From: Datisca glomerata
Lineage: Eukaryota > Streptophyta > Magnoliopsida > Cucurbitales > Datiscaceae
Length of the DNA: 64,000 nucleotides
Direction: 5' to 3'
NCBI GenBank assembly: GCA_003255025.1
Contig: QANY01005078.1
Coordinates: 1 to 64,000, forward strand
Part shown: positions 36,522 to 49,439 of the stretch, piece by piece
Position numbering within the stretch: position 1 is the stretch's first letter
Layout: each line of letters begins with the position of its first letter
Position numbers and translations under genes: made by a program
The notes under the pieces: model-generated
Databases searched by the model: none
What the model saw: the letters and a program-made list of their open reading frames with translations, nothing else
What the model was told of the DNA's origin: nothing

Positions 36522-37040
36522 CAGTGGCGTCGCGTGGTGGAGGCGTGATGGTTTTTAAAATAAATTAAAACTTTATCCATTGAAAACAAAAATAATTGTG
36601 ACGCCACACTTTCAAAAAAAAAAATAAAAGAAAAACACCATTTTTTCATCGGCTCCATTATATATCTATACATTAAATTAAAGACATACAAAGATAAGAG
36701 TTATGCCTCTGGTAGTTTTATCAAACGTCCTTGCAACCAATTAACTTGTAATCTCATGAACAACAGACTGCGAAATCCACACCAAGATCTTTCAAATTAA
36801 TCCTCAAACACTCCAGGACGTGTGTGGGCACGTAGAATAATCAAAGACAATTTCCTATCTTTAGATATACTTAACACATGAGATCTAGAGATTTTAGAGA
36901 ATGATTATTTGAGACAGAACTCTGCGAGAGAATAATAGAACTCATAGAGCTTCGATTAACAATTAATCGATCAGATTGTTCACTTAGCTTAAGATAGCTT
37001 ATGATTGCTCTCGGAGGCCAATAGAACATTATAAATATGT
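36522..37040 (-). repeat. copia LTR fragment (same family as 53.9-56.3 kb)
   Basis: GTGGCGTCGCGTGGTGGAGG and, further in, AGGACGTGTGTGGGCACGTA correspond to the 3' end of the LTR at 53,866 onward (GGCGCGTGGC, then AGGACGTGTGTGAGCACATA), read on the - strand. The match fades near 37,040. Confidence 0.7.
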
Positions 37041-38538
37041 ATCTTCTAGGTTAAAGGCTCCCTTCCTTTTTGGATGTAAATAATAAATTATTTATTTAAT
37101 GTGTTTGAAGTTTAAAAACAGTAAAAAAAAGGAAAAAAAAATATTGTTCTGGAAAACTTTCAATATCCCAAAACATGTCCAATATCTTATAATTCAAAAA
37201 ACTTTACACAATGTCACTGGTTGAAGCTTACAGGTAGTAGTTAATGATATATTTGTTATGTTGTGAATGAATATATGTTGGTTAATAGTTTGGTTGTAAA
37301 AAATTTGGGTAGAACTTTGAGGACAATGGTTTAAACTCAAGTTTTGTTATAAATATATTTAAAGGTCTTTGTGTGGGACCTTGGACTTGATTTGCCTAGA
37401 CCGTTCTAGTTCGTATTTCATTTTGCAGATATTTTCAATAGATGTCTAACATGGAAATATCTTTCAAGAGGTGCCATGTAGGCAGTTTTACAACTGTTGT
37501 TTGTGACTATTATGGACAGTCACAAGCCTAATGTTTGTGACTATTTAGACAGTCACAATGATTTCTATTATAAGTCATTTTCGTGGGCATATTGGGGTTA
37601 GAAATTTTTTATTCATCAAGAGCATACATCTGAAACACAAACACTTTCCGGTTCGTCAAGGGAGATAGTATTGTTGTGTTGGTTACTGCCTCCAAGAGAT
37701 CGTTGTATCCTAAATATATGCGTCCAAGCCTATGAGCACCATTAACAATGACGTTACTGTTTTAGCCCATTACACTATCTGCAAGTCTCAGTCTAAGTTT
37801 TCTCTATAATTTTTATTTCTCTGTATTTTATACGTTTTCTGTGTATTACATTGTTATTACTAATAAACTATATCATTCATTTTCTTATAATTAATAATCA
37901 AAATGTTCATTATACATGTGTAGTAATGAATTTAGTAACAAAACATGCCACAATAAGTAATAAAAATTTCTTCCCATAACATCTTGAGATTGAAAATCAA
38001 TGGACGCGTTATACTCACTTTTTTCCCTAAATTAACCTTATACATAACTAACAAATGAAACAAAAAATAAAGTGACGGAAAAAAACAAGATTGACATAAA
38101 TTAATCAATGATATATACAATGAAAAGACAAAAACCTTCAAATATGAGATTTTACATCAATCGTACGTTTCGAAAAACAAGTTTACAAGTTACATGAAAA
38201 ATAATTTTAAGGGATATCAAATTAAGCATCTCACACATGCAAATTGATGTTGCTTTCTGTCACAACTTGGTGCCTCAAATTTTTTGATAAGCTAGTTTTT
38301 TTTATTTATGAGGTTGTATTCAATGAAAAATTTATTTTAAATAAGAAAGTTAGTATTTTTTAACTTCCAATAAATATGAGGTGTTTGTAAAATGTCTGGT
38401 GGCTCCTCTTTAACACATGTTGAGAGGTGGTTCTACTCTAAGGAAACCATCCTGTGATGAGGAGCTTCTGTTTGAAGAGATAAATGGTAACCTTAAGTTG
38501 TGAGTGACAACTCTGTCATAGGAAGGGATCCCCGTGAT
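37041..38538. other. AT-rich intergenic DNA
   Basis: No gene was seen. At 37,498-37,550 two short hairpins (GTGACTATTATGGACAGTCAC and GTGACTATTTAGACAGTCAC) follow each other; such motifs are common near ends of DNA transposons. Confidence 0.45.
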
Positions 38539-38960
38539 ATCACTACAAGAAATTATAGTTTTTCCGATGGTTTTCTATACCTATACTGGCGGTAATAATT
38601 GTTTGGAAAAAAACTCTAGCGTTTCTAAAACTGCCGGCTATCTCTCTGTTGAAAAACTTTTATGTCGACGGATTGCAAATGATTCCTATATAGTCGGAAA
38701 AGTGTACAAAACCGCTGGAAAAAGATGCAAAGTGTCTATTATTGGCAGTTCTTAACCGCTGACATAGGCATAAAAAATTTTCCAGGTGGTTTTTTATGCG
38801 TCGAGAGCTAAGACTATGTAGTTTCACCGGTGGTTTGTAACCGCCATAAAAATAAAACAGTTTCAATCCATGCGACTTTTAACCACCTTAAATGGAAAAA
38901 TGTATCAATAAAGGCGGTTAGGAAACCACATGTATTGATCAAACAGCAGCATAAGCCGCC
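38539..38960 (+). mobile_element. CACTA terminal and sub-terminal region, solitary
   Basis: CACTACAAGAAATTATAG at about 38540 is a textbook CACTA left terminus. It is followed by at least six sub-terminal motifs of the ACTGGCGGT / AACCGCC type in both orientations (for example ACCGGTGGTTTGTAACCGCC near 38826). No transposase and no opposite terminus were seen nearby. Confidence 0.7.
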
Positions 38961-40079
38961 TATTTTTGTGCGTACACCACAATGTTACATGCAAATATAG
39001 TTTTTGATATACTCCTACATCCAGAAAAATCATAACAGCATTAATTGAATTCTCAATTAATAGAACGCCCATATATACTATCAATCTTTCACTACGCACA
39101 TCTCATTATAATTAAACATAAAGGAAACTCTTTTGAAGGTTAGTAGTACAATGTTATAACCATATATCATTAGAAGATAAGAAAAGAAAAATAAGATTGA
39201 ACTTTAAAGCGGATAAACAAAGCGATCAATACCATACCTGTTTCAAATTCTTGATAATAAAAAAAATATGAAACTATTTAAAGTGTGAATCATAAAAAGC
39301 TTAAGGAAAAAAATTAAGTATTTAATTTTACTTAGTTACTCTAGAACCTTCAATTAGAGTTGTTTTCTTCATGTACGCATTTTAGCTTGTTAAATTTCAC
39401 AAGCAAGAATGTTAGTCGAGATGCCATCTTCGTTTAGTTAGACTCTCGATTGTAGTTGTATGTTGTCTTCGACCAATTGAGAGGTACAAGCACCATTGTA
39501 ATATCCACTTGAGAGAATATCTTTAGATGGATCAGAAAATTTATCAATGCCCTTCTGCATAGATTTTTATAATGCAAGACATAAATAACAGTTCTTAGAA
39601 TTGGACTTCATGTAAATTTAATAAGGAACTTTTGTCAAATAAAACAGTAATTATCAGGAACTTTAATATAATAGTCACATATAACAGAAAAAATAGATTC
39701 TGGATAAATAAAAGCCTCATCTTTATGCGTATGAGTGATTGCAAATAATTATGTATGATCAGGTTTTTTCTGTCTTTTTTCCTACACCAAAATAACAGTA
39801 GGCATTTAACTTATAAATTAAGTGAACATTATTAGATATTAATAACTATCAATTATCATTTGATGTGATATTTGTGCTATATTCTTCAGACCACGCGTAT
39901 GTAACATTTTTTGTTTACTTTGATTCCCGTTATTTGTGGTACTACATTTCTATCATAAAAGAAAGTCAAATGTCATGATTCAATTCATGTTAATATAAAA
40001 TTTATTACATAATGAATCATGATATAGTATCAGATTTGGTTTCTTCATAGTTGCATTGCAACTGCAGAGGGGAAGTGTT
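38961..40079. other. AT-rich intergenic DNA
   Basis: No recognisable gene. It may contain the interior of the CACTA remnant to the left, but nothing could be assigned. Confidence 0.4.
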
Positions 40080-40790
40080 TGTACCAAAAAGTTCAGCAGT
40101 GAAGCTTTACTCAATCACCTTCTCTCACGTAAACTCTCTCAGCTTGAAAGTCTGTAAAACACAGACAAAGAACTCTCAAGACGAAGAGAACCTGGGGGAG
40201 GTTTCCTCGCCTAAGAGCCTATGATGTTTAAATCAGTATCTTGGAGTAATTTTGGCAGAGTTTTTCTTAGGGGAGAGTCACTTACCTTACATTGTTGTAG
40301 ATAGAGTATTATAGACCTAAAATCCTGTGGAGAAAGTGTGTCGAAGATGCCTTTAGAGCGTGCCGAGAAAGCTTCCCAGGGAATGATGACTGCAATGATT
40401 GTCCTTGATTGAATAGAAGGGAGACGATCTTTTAACATAAATCGATGGGCATCATATGTTGCATGCCTTCGAAGTGACCGAACACGGGGGCTATTCTAAC
40501 ATTCTATCATGATGATTAGACTTGTTAAGTGCTTGGACATGTAGGAAGGTGATATCTGGAGCGTTACTTTTGGCGGGTAATGATGACCTTGGTACTCGAG
40601 GTTAACCGAGCTCTCTTCATAAATTCCATGTGTTGTCTCGTATATGCTCAGTTCTGTGTGACTCGAGCTCCCTTAGGGTTGATCATTTGAGGTCAGTTCT
40701 TCTCATTCAACACTTTCCCTCGTCATTGGCTCTTTGCTGCAGGTGATACGTGTTGCCTTGTCATTGGTGCTCGAAAAAACACTCATAACA
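40080..40790 (-). repeat. 3' LTR of the LARD-like element
   Basis: It starts TGTTATGAG (at 40790 on the - strand) and ends ...ACA. It shares long matches with 42,788-43,312, for example GTTCAGCAGTG, GAGAAAGTGTGTCGAAGA and GGCGGGTAATGATGACCTTG. Its outer ~180 bp are absent from the other LTR. Confidence 0.75.
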
Positions 40791-41639
40791 GTTGCCCCCA
40801 GTCGAGGACTTGGGTGGCTTCATTATCTCAGGTCCGAAAACTTCTTTATCTAAGCTCCTCGTCTGAGCTACCTTTGAGTGGCGGTAAGCTGAAAGCTTCG
40901 CCCGTCTCAGGCACCTCACATTCATGCTTAAATTTGTTCGATAGGGAGGCATGTACTGAATGAGGTTAATTACTTGACCATTCCTGTCGCGACTCATCTA
41001 TCACGCATACGCCGTTTCATATTTTTCATAGATTAAGGCCATTAATCTCTTAGGAGTAGAGGCATTAATGGTGTGTGGGTGCGTGTAAAGAAGCATGTTT
41101 CCTCGATGTGTTGCTTCATTCATGACGCGTAGTTCCATCCCAGCATTCATCTAAATGTCATTTGGTCTTCCAAAATTATCTCCTTGGTTCATGAAACGCC
41201 AGTTTATTGGGTATGGGATCACCTCAACGGTTGCCATCATGACCTATTTTAATGTCCATTAGATTAGCGGTTTCCTTCCTCAGTGCCAATATATAGGCGG
41301 TTTTCCTTCTCAAATTCTTCATCCTTGCCTTCCTGAAAAAGTCAAAACCTTTGCCAACTCATATTCTTTCCCCTAGTTTTGATTTCCTCCTTGGGAGAAC
41401 AGAAATATGTCCCCTTCTAAGGCCTCTCCCGTTTGGGGGGGGTCCTAAAATCCTCGTGGCTTTCCTTTCCATGTTTACCATTTACCTTTCTGTCATCTTT
41501 TAGATGTCGTGCCTCAAAGTTGTTGATGTTCTATTTGTGACGATTTAGAAAGCATGCTAAATTCCTTTCCTTTGGTATTTGGCCAGAGGTCCTTTCCATT
41601 TTCACTTATCCAGGTGTCTTTGCTCTAGATAAATCCTTG

Positions 41640-41905
41640 AGCTGGAGTGCTCAGCATATTTTACTTGTGCTAGCTAGCGGTCCTTACCTTGATACCTAGC
41701 TAGTCATGCCTACTCTAGCTAGATCTTTGATCCTATCTGGCGAGCTGGGATGCTCAGTAGATATCACTTTTTATCTTGATGTCTAGTCAGGCATGCCTTT
41801 TTGGCTAGACCTTTGATCCCATCTGCAATCTGGAGTGCTCGATAAACATCACTTTTCACCTTGATGTCCAACTAGACGTGTCAGCTCTACCTAGACCCTT
41901 GTTCA
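41640..41905. repeat. Tandem repeat inside the LARD-like element
   Basis: About three units of 85-105 bp share (T)GGAGTGCTC..., TCACTTTT(A/T)..., CTTGATGTC and TAGACCTTTGATCCCATCTG. The array lies towards the 3' LTR, as in the gypsy element at 1-10 kb. Confidence 0.65.
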
Positions 41906-42787
41906 TGTCTACGACCTAGACCATTGACCCTTGATCATGAGAGTCAGGAATGGCTGTTGCGGAGGATTGATTGGAGGCTCTATATTTTAATTGGGAATGA
42001 CCCACATAATATTTATCCGTGTCATGTGGATTTTGTATCCGTGAGAGTCTTGCAAAATTGTTGTTAACAAAAAGGACACCAATGAGTTGAAAGGAGGGTG
42101 GCATACCGACACTTTTCTCGATCTTCCGCAGCTGCTCACATATTGCCTTTGGAAAGTCTTTTAGGGGTCTCTGCCTTCGTTTGTTCTTCAGCATCCCTTT
42201 TCTCCTCCTTCACCGATGACATGGTGGGCAGCCGTAAGCACACCCGAGGTTATTTTATGGGGTGATCTCATTTCGAACCCTTCTCAGTATGTCACTCATT
42301 CATTTGTCTTCTTGGGATGACCCCAACCAGAACCTCCACCATTAAATGGGAGCTTCACCGTCCGAAGCTTGCCTTCACTTTGGTCCCGGTATCTTCGAGA
42401 GATAGCTTTTTCTCCAAGTCACGGTGTTGTACCGCCCTTTCCCAAATAGTATTCCCCCAGGGTTTTGTAAGTGGTTGACGACTCCAGCTGCGACCCTTTA
42501 AGTTGTGGGGTAGGATCATTCTCGTGGAAGAGATCACTACTATTTGAACGATGACCAGTGTGTCTTTCCTCTCTCTCTCTTGGTTACCTCAGAGGATACA
42601 ACCTCCATTTTCTTCTTCATCAATCATGTAATCATCATGACGATAGATGATTCTTCCTCGGTGGACCCCCCTGAACTTCGTCGGTGTGGGGCGTCAAACT
42701 CATCCCTCCCTTGTGGGTGAGAAAGGGTTTCAAGTGCTTTGAATTGAAACGATTTTATCGACATCCCCACATATGGTGCTAACTATT

Positions 42788-43312
42788 TGTATCAAAAAGT
42801 TCAGCAGTGGAGCTTTATGCAACCTCCTTCTTTCACGTAACTTCTCACAGCCTTGGAATCTGTAAAACATAAACAAAGAACTCTCAAAATGAAGAGAGCC
42901 TAGGGTGATTTCCTTGTTAAAGAGCATTCGGTGCCTAAGTCGGTATCTAGGAGTAATTTTGGGAGAGTTTTCCGTAGGGGAAAGTCACTTACCTTGCACT
43001 ATTATAGATTGAGTATTTATACTTGAAAACTTATGGAGAAAGTGTGTCGAAGAATCCTTGGGAGCGTGTCGGGGAAGCTTCCCAGGGCACGATGACTGCA
43101 ATGACTGTCTTTGATTGGACGGAAGGGAGGCGACCTTTGACATAAAGTAATGGCCATTATATGTTGACATGCCTTTGAAGTGACTTAACAAGGGGGTTAT
43201 TCTGATATTCTGTTGTGGTGACTGGACCTGATGGGTGCTTGGGCGTGTAGAGAGGTGTCATCTGAGGTGTTATATTCGGCGGGTAATGATGACCTTGGTA
43301 CTCGAGGTTTTG
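42788..43312 (-). repeat. 5' LTR of the LARD-like element, truncated
   Basis: It matches the 3' LTR from its inner end to GGTACTCGAGGTT at about 43310, then stops. The next bases belong to a different, copia-like sequence. Confidence 0.75.
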
Positions 43313-43820
43313 TGGATGAGCACGTTGGCACAAGTTTTGCATCTCCAAGTGACATGATTTTCCATAGATCTGAGTTTAAGTGAAGACGGAACCAACGGCG
43401 GTGAGTGGGAGTTACACGACAGTAAGGGTTAATTGTGGTTGTTCAGAATCATACTTCAGCAGCCAAGGAGAAAAGTGTTATTGAATGACAACAATGAGTG
43501 TTATTGAATGACAGACATAGGTGATAACGACGAATAGAAACAGACATGAAATAATGACAGAACAAGAAAAAATTAAAGAAAAAATTAAAATAGAACATAA
43601 AGGAAAATTCGACCAATAGGTCGATTGAACAGAAAAATTAGAATCGTAGCTTTGATACCATGATAGATGATGAATAAATCAGTATATGAAAATATATACA
43701 CATGAGAGCCTATTTATAAGCTTATAATAGCGTGTACTACAATATATAAAATGCAAAATAAGATGTAGTATAATGTGAATGTGATCAAACAGTCAGTCTA
43801 TATATATATATATGCTAGCA
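43313..43820 (-). mobile_element. copia LTR, primer site and leader fragment
   Basis: On the - strand, TATCA is followed by TGGTATCAAAGCTACG (43646-43660), a decayed tRNA-Met primer site. Thus 43,661-~43,820 is the end of an LTR, perhaps starting TGCTAGCATATATA and including an AT microsatellite. 43,313-43,645 is the leader and possibly the gag start (MENHVTWRCKTCANVLI). It is cut by the LARD-like LTR. Confidence 0.55.
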
Positions 43821-45344
43821 AAGGACACCACATCACTCGCAAAACATAAGAAATTTCGTGCAAAGAGAAGAAGAGATGGCAAAGCTTTTATGCGATTAGG
43901 ATTTCATTACATAAAAATTATAAGATATGAAAAGAGTGATTGAGCTTTTTTTAAAGAAAAATTAAGTGCCAGGTGTGTATTCAATTTCATGTCTCCACCT
44001 AATTTGCTGTTTTTGGTACTTGTTACAATTTTTTATACTTGACCAAATTCACCAAGTTTCCGCTCTCATGTATTGACTACTAAAGCGCACATCTAACACG
44101 ACAAAGTATGTTTTCCTAAAGAATAATACTAGATTGATTAAGTAAGTAATTAAATGATGTGTTACTTATTTTATAGGTTGATGTTCTAATGTATTTTAAT
44201 GAGTATGAAAATATTAATATATAAAATAATGATCATTTAATAGTCAAATTACTTAATATGTGTAGAATGACTCTTTTCTAAAACTTTTGAATGACGCATT
44301 TTTCCCTCAAAGTAGGCTTAATATGTACAAAATTTTGAACAGTTAAATAAAGTATGACTTTACATTTTTTTAATTTAACCAATACACAATGAAAAAAATG
44401 CTTTTATTAAATAAAAATTTTGAAGGCCTCAAAAGATTATTTTAAAAACGTCTTATCGTCTTACACATCGAAGATTCAAATGAATTTATTAATTATTAAA
44501 TCCATTGGATTTTGTTTTTCTTTAAAAAAAACTTTATTAGAAAAAAAATTACAAAAAAAAAGATTCGGTCAAATCAGATCATTTTCTTCTCGAGACCGTT
44601 TACATTTTTTTATCATGTGAGAGTTATGGAAGGAAAGAAACATTTTTATTCAACTACAAAGTTTATTTTATACACGGTTACTTTTTTTTAACAAGAGTTC
44701 AGGGTATCAGTTTATATCGATTTATACCAGTCTTAAGCTTGTCTTTTTATTAATGCTCTTTTGCATTTTAGTAGGGTGCTCAAGCCTTTATTGGGCTGCC
44801 TTAGTGTTCTTGATGAGAGTTTGCCTTTGTAGTTTTAGTTAGCCAAACCAAGCTTGGACAGTAAAGAATTTTAAGAAAGAGAAATTTTTCCATGAGTTCT
44901 ATTTATTTGTATACATTTTTCGTACACTTTTACCTTCCTATATGTTATAATATTTTTATCGTTCATGTTAGGACTTACTTAGTATCTATACTTTCTTGAA
45001 TGAGTTTTTAACTTTAAGAAACACAAAGAACCACTCTTTGGTGAACTACCAATCTCTCTCTTCAATTCTTACCCCGCCCCCCTCCCCTCCTACCCAAGTC
45101 TCCATCCATCTCTCACGTTCTGGGGTGCTCTCTATCTTTCACGTTTTGCTCATTCTCTCTATCTCTCTCTTGGATGACAAGCTTTATGATTGACGCTCTT
45201 GTTGCCGGCAAAGCTTCGACAATGCGTCATGTGAGTATGTCTTTGAGCTTTCATTTAGCGACTGGCTTCCTCCTTTCCTGTTGAACCCAACATTAGCTAT
45301 GTGCAGATTGTTCTCATTGGAAAAATAAGGAAAAACTGTTGGAA
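43821..45344. other. AT-rich intergenic DNA
   Basis: No gene was seen. A pyrimidine-rich stretch (about 45,050-45,180, with C runs and CTCT runs) may be a leader or promoter remnant of a transposon. Confidence 0.4.
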
Positions 45345-46050
45345 ATAGTGTATTGCATTATGAGATTAAATGGAAATAAAGGTAATACAACAATTCTGTA
45401 AACATTTTGATTACAACAGGTAAATAATATAGTTACAAATAACAATGTAAATAGAATAATTAAGAAATTTAAATAAAGTAGGTACCAACGCTAAATAAAG
45501 CAGACATAATACAGTATGATGAGAAATCAAACTGAGTCATGTTTTACACATTTTTCTTAAAATAGTTACACCCCTTCACTTGTGATACTAAAGTTGATAA
45601 CGACGTCTGTTTCCTAAGATAAAACGGTTGGAGGCAAGTGAAGAGCACCCGACATCACCACCTTGATCAAACTGACTTGTCAGAATTCTACTACCAGAGT
45701 AACGACGTAAAACCAAGACTTGGACCGAAAAACCAAACCATCGACGGAAACAGAAATAAACTAGACCCAAATAAACTAAACCGGACTGAGTCAAAACCAA
45801 GCCGGGACCGAATAAAAAACCAGACCAGTAAACTAGAAGAAAACAAAACAAAAACGTGGAGATACTAAAATTGAGAGAAAAGAGAGCCAATTGCTTCTTT
45901 TTGGTGTGAAAAATGAGGAGGGAAAGACCTCATTTTATACTACTCATGGATGAGCCATCAATAAAGGTCATTTAACCCATTAAATGCCTATTTAACCCCA
46001 AAAATATTTTTCTCTTAAATTACAATTAAAAAAACTTTTTGGGCCATAAA
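45345..46050 (-). repeat. Possible LTR or leader fragment
   Basis: On the - strand a TATAAAATGAGG sequence (near 45,940) precedes a stretch without conserved coding sequence. The layout resembles an LTR promoter and leader. The 100-residue open frame at 45588-45890 has no recognised domain. Weak call. Confidence 0.25.
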
Positions 46051-46074
46051 CTACATAGAATATTCTATAGAGAA

Positions 46075-47360
46075 AATTTGCATAATAGACAATATTAGGA
46101 GGGTGTTTTAAGAAATAACATGTTTTCAATATAATTAGGTAAATAACAAGTTTTCTAAATAATCAATAATCTTAGACAAATATGCCCATTATCTATAAAT
46201 AACATACTAACTATATTTTTGGGTGAATTATATATGTAAATCTGATATACTTAATTAATATACCATACAAATAAGGAAACAATGGTTATCAATGGATTTA
46301 AAACCGTAATCAAGATCTAAACCGCTACTTTTTTATATATTTTTGGGAAATCTTTAATTTCCATCTAAACCGTTACTTTTTTAACTACATCAATCAATTA
46401 AATTTTGAATAAAAAATCTTAAAAAGAAATCCAATTAAATCGTAAAAAATCAACAATAAATCAGTGATAATTCGATCAATGTACTAAATTCAAAAATTGT
46501 AATAAATTGATATATAATACATGTTATGTACGATTATCATAGTAAATCATAAGTAAATAAGTGTTACACTTGACTCAACTATAGTAGATATTAATGCTTT
46601 AATTGTATACTTGTAATTTCAATAAAAGATAACTAACATACTTAACGAAAAATATTTAAAAACGGATGCAATACTTAACTAAACCTCGCCTTCACCATAA
46701 AAAACGGATGCAATATTAACTTATCTAAAATACATTAATTGATGACATATTTCATTTTGAAATCAACCAATCAAAATTCACCTAAATAATTGAAAAAGTA
46801 AATAAAAATTGAATTATTGTTATGGAAACTACTACTTAATTAATCATGGTAAATAATAACTAACCTAAAATGTTAATCAATCATCCAAAAAAAAACCTCT
46901 AACAAATCTTGGTCAATATATCATAGTAAACCATATATAAATAAGTGATATATCATAGTAAATCATATGTAAGGAAGTATCGCGTCAATGGTAAATCAAA
47001 ACTTGTCAAGAAGATTTTGAATTTCCTTTAAACAACACGGAAAATTCGGATGGCAATTATTCGGTTATGGAAAAGATAATTTTCATAACCGAATTCAATA
47101 AAAAAAGGGAATAAAAACAAATTATTTTTATTTTTATTTTTAAAAAAAAATATATTAATGATAGTATAACCTAAAATTTCCAAAAATATTGATATCTGAT
47201 TATGTAAAATGTCCCCACAAATTAGATGATAGAATCTGTCAAACGAAGGGTAAAATCATCAACAGTTGGTTGATGACGTGACGATAAAAAATCTGTTATT
47301 TGCATAAAAATTTGAAAAACCTGTTATCCCTTAACTTAACTTTCAAAATCTGTCTATTTA
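46075..47360. mobile_element. Possible long-TIR DNA transposon, non-autonomous
   Basis: The left end (AATAGACAATATT, then AAATAACATGTTTTC, GTAAATAACAAGTTTTC) matches the reverse complement of the right end (AATAGACAGATTTTG, then GGATAACAGGTTTTTC, GCAAATAACAGATTTTT) over about 80 bp. The interior has repeated ATCATAGTAAA(T/C)CATA phrases and no coding domain. No target-site duplication was found. Confidence 0.45.
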
Positions 47361-47874
47361 GTGTAATTAATTTATTCCATATGACATGACATTTGTGCTT
47401 CCTATGAGAAGAAAAAATAAAACTGGAGTAAAAGACTGTCTAAGGAATATAGGGGTGGCCCATATGGAGAGAGTTTCTAGGCTTATTAAATTACCACCCT
47501 TAATACAAGCATATCTATATAAACTACTCCAACATTTTCTCATTTTTCTATGTGTGACTCTACAATTCTGACCTATTTTTTCATTCTCATTTAGCTCACC
47601 GTGACAGATAATTTCTTATTCATCCCAAAATCAATTTTGATAAATTAATAGTCAATTTTGATGTACTCGTGGAGGAGAACTCAAATATCCAATGACCTTA
47701 CACTTTTACACCGTGGGCACCACCTAAAAATTTACCCAAAATTGATCGATAGAAATGGTGTAGAAATACCCATTTTCTAATGAAAACTCATTATGTCACC
47801 AAATATTACCATGCCCCCATTATTTCAACTCCATCTCCACGGGGATGTTTTAATTTCATCTCCATCTTATTGGA
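47361..47874. other. Intergenic DNA
   Basis: The open frame at 47386-47571 has no recognised domain and may be chance. Nothing else was seen. Confidence 0.4.
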
Positions 47875-48369
47875 TGTTGTTGGTCCTTCTCAACCCTTAA
47901 AGTTAGCTTAAGAGCTGAGGTTTTCCTTCTCACTTATAAATTGATTACTAGTCTATTCCACAACTAATGTAGGATAACCCCAATAATCTCTCCCGTCACA
48001 CATCGGGTCCTGAGTCATATAATTATCAACTCACTCTACTTGGATTCACCAACTACCAGGTCCTGAGTCGGATAATCGTTGACTCGTTTCACCTGAATCA
48101 CCATAAATCGGGTGGTGAGTCAGGGAGTCAACAACTCACTTCGCTCAAATTTACCACACATCAGGTTATGGGTCGGAGGGCCAATGACTCACTTCACCTA
48201 GATTAAGCTGAAGATTTACTGGATAAACTTAGGCTCGGCTCCGATATCAGTGTTAGGTGTTGTTAGGCCTTCTCAACTCCAAAAGCTAGCTTGAGAATGA
48301 GGATTTCTCTCACATTTATAAATTGACTATCAGTCTCTTTCACAATCGATGTGCGATAACCCCAAAACA
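47875..48369 (-). mobile_element. TRIM, copy 2 (minus orientation)
   Basis: The two LTRs are 47875-47985 and 48251-48369. GGCTCGGCTCCGATATCAG (48231-48249) is the primer site on the - strand (TGATATCGGAGCC). LTR phrases such as AAAGCTAGCTTGAGA and ATAAATTGACTATCAGTCTC match copy 1 at 11.8-12.3 kb. The interior repeats the TCACTTC(A/G)C and GGGTC(C/G)TGAGTC motifs. Non-coding. Confidence 0.8.
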
Positions 48370-49035
48370 CCTCTCTCGTCCTATCAAAGTAAGCTAAAGA
48401 TTCATAAAATTTAGGGTTTTATTTTCATTTCTGGTTTTCAATTAATTGATTTGGGGGTTTGAACAATGATTTAGGTGTTATTAATATAGAGATTTTCATT
48501 AATATATACTGACTTCAGGTTTAAATCAGAATTGTTTTGTTGACTCTTATTTAATTATGTTTGTTCAACAATTTAATTTTAAACCGAAGAACGGAGCCGA
48601 ATAAAAAAAATTTATTCAGTTTGATTTGGTTAATGCAACAATGACTAAATTGAAACTTTCAGTTTAGTTTGATTTTTCGTCACTAATTGAACTGAAGTAC
48701 GTCGTGAACTACTATAGTGATCATTGTAAAGTGGAATGGAGGATTGGTCAATGAGGGATTTTGCCGAACGCCAAGGCAATTTTGTGGATTCTAGTCGTCC
48801 GACTAGAGTTAAACGGTTTAGGCCACACATACTGAAAATTAACAAAAAATAAAATTTACCTTTTATTGTTTTTCCCATTAAGCAGTTTTAGACCGTCCAT
48901 CAGACTGAACATAGTAGTTCAAATATTAATTGTGGGGTTTTCATACTTCAAGAACCGAGCAGTGAAGGAGAGAGAGATGGGTAATGGTTGATTGCCGTAT
49001 CCAATTTAAAATTGGTGAAGTGTAAAGAGCAATAC
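48370..49035. other. Intergenic DNA
   Basis: It contains AT-rich sequence with (A)ACCGAA and GGTT-type motifs similar to the MITE to the right (48,580-48,700). No gene was seen. Confidence 0.4.
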
Positions 49036-49335
49036 TATCTAGGGGTATTCACGGTTCAGTTCGGTCATTTTTTTGGCGAAAAACAAAACCGAAATTTTGT
49101 TTCGACAATAAAATCAAACCGAATCGTGAATGTTGAAAGAACCGAACTGAATTGAACCGTGAGTTTCGGTTCGGTTCAGTTCTTTTGTTTGATATTATTG
49201 ATTAAAAATAATTTTTTAAATAATTTTTAAATGATATTAGTGAAAAAATAATAAAAATAAAGTTTCGGTTCAGTTTGATTTTATATGAAATTAATTTAAT
49301 ATCCGATTTGGTTCGGTTTGGTTTTGAACACCCCT
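49036..49335. mobile_element. MITE with AGGGGTRTTCA termini
   Basis: The left end is AGGGGTATTCACGGTTCAG and the right end, reverse-complemented, is AGGGGTGTTCAAAACCAAAC. The interior is rich in CGGTTCGGTT and its complement. AATAC occurs at 49031-49035 and 49336-49340 and may be the target duplication. Similar 'GGTTCGGTT' elements are common in plants. Confidence 0.6.
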
Positions 49336-49397
49336 AATACCACCTAGGATAGGGTAATGGTTTACTAGATTCATATTTTTAAGTAGAGTCACACTCC

Positions 49398-49423
49398 AAT
49401 GCCGGGGGATTTTCCCCGGCATT
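49398..49423. repeat. Perfect GC hairpin at the foldback left edge
   Basis: AATGCCGGGG and CCCCGGCATT form a perfect 10-bp stem with loop GATTTT. It is much richer in GC than its surroundings. A related CAATGCCGAG occurs at 51,247. Confidence 0.8.
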
Positions 49424-49439
49424 GATGTTGGTAAGTTTT

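Larger units (their letters stand above)
40080..43312 (-). mobile_element. LARD-like gypsy-derived element (LTRs, no pol)
   Basis: Two direct repeats frame a ~2-kb interior. The left copy (40,080-40,790) is the 3' LTR and the right copy (42,788-43,312) the truncated 5' LTR. On the - strand, after the 5' LTR, TTAGCACCATATGTGGGGA resembles the gypsy primer site TTGGCGCCGTCTGTGGGGA. Before the 3' LTR lies the polypurine tract GACTGGGGGCAAC, then TGTTATGAG. The interior has no protease, RT or integrase motif, so the element depended on partners for movement. Confidence 0.7.

Noticed and set aside
45588..45890. 100-residue open frame on the - strand
   Set aside because: No domain, biased composition, overlaps an equally open + frame, and sits in a possible LTR/leader.
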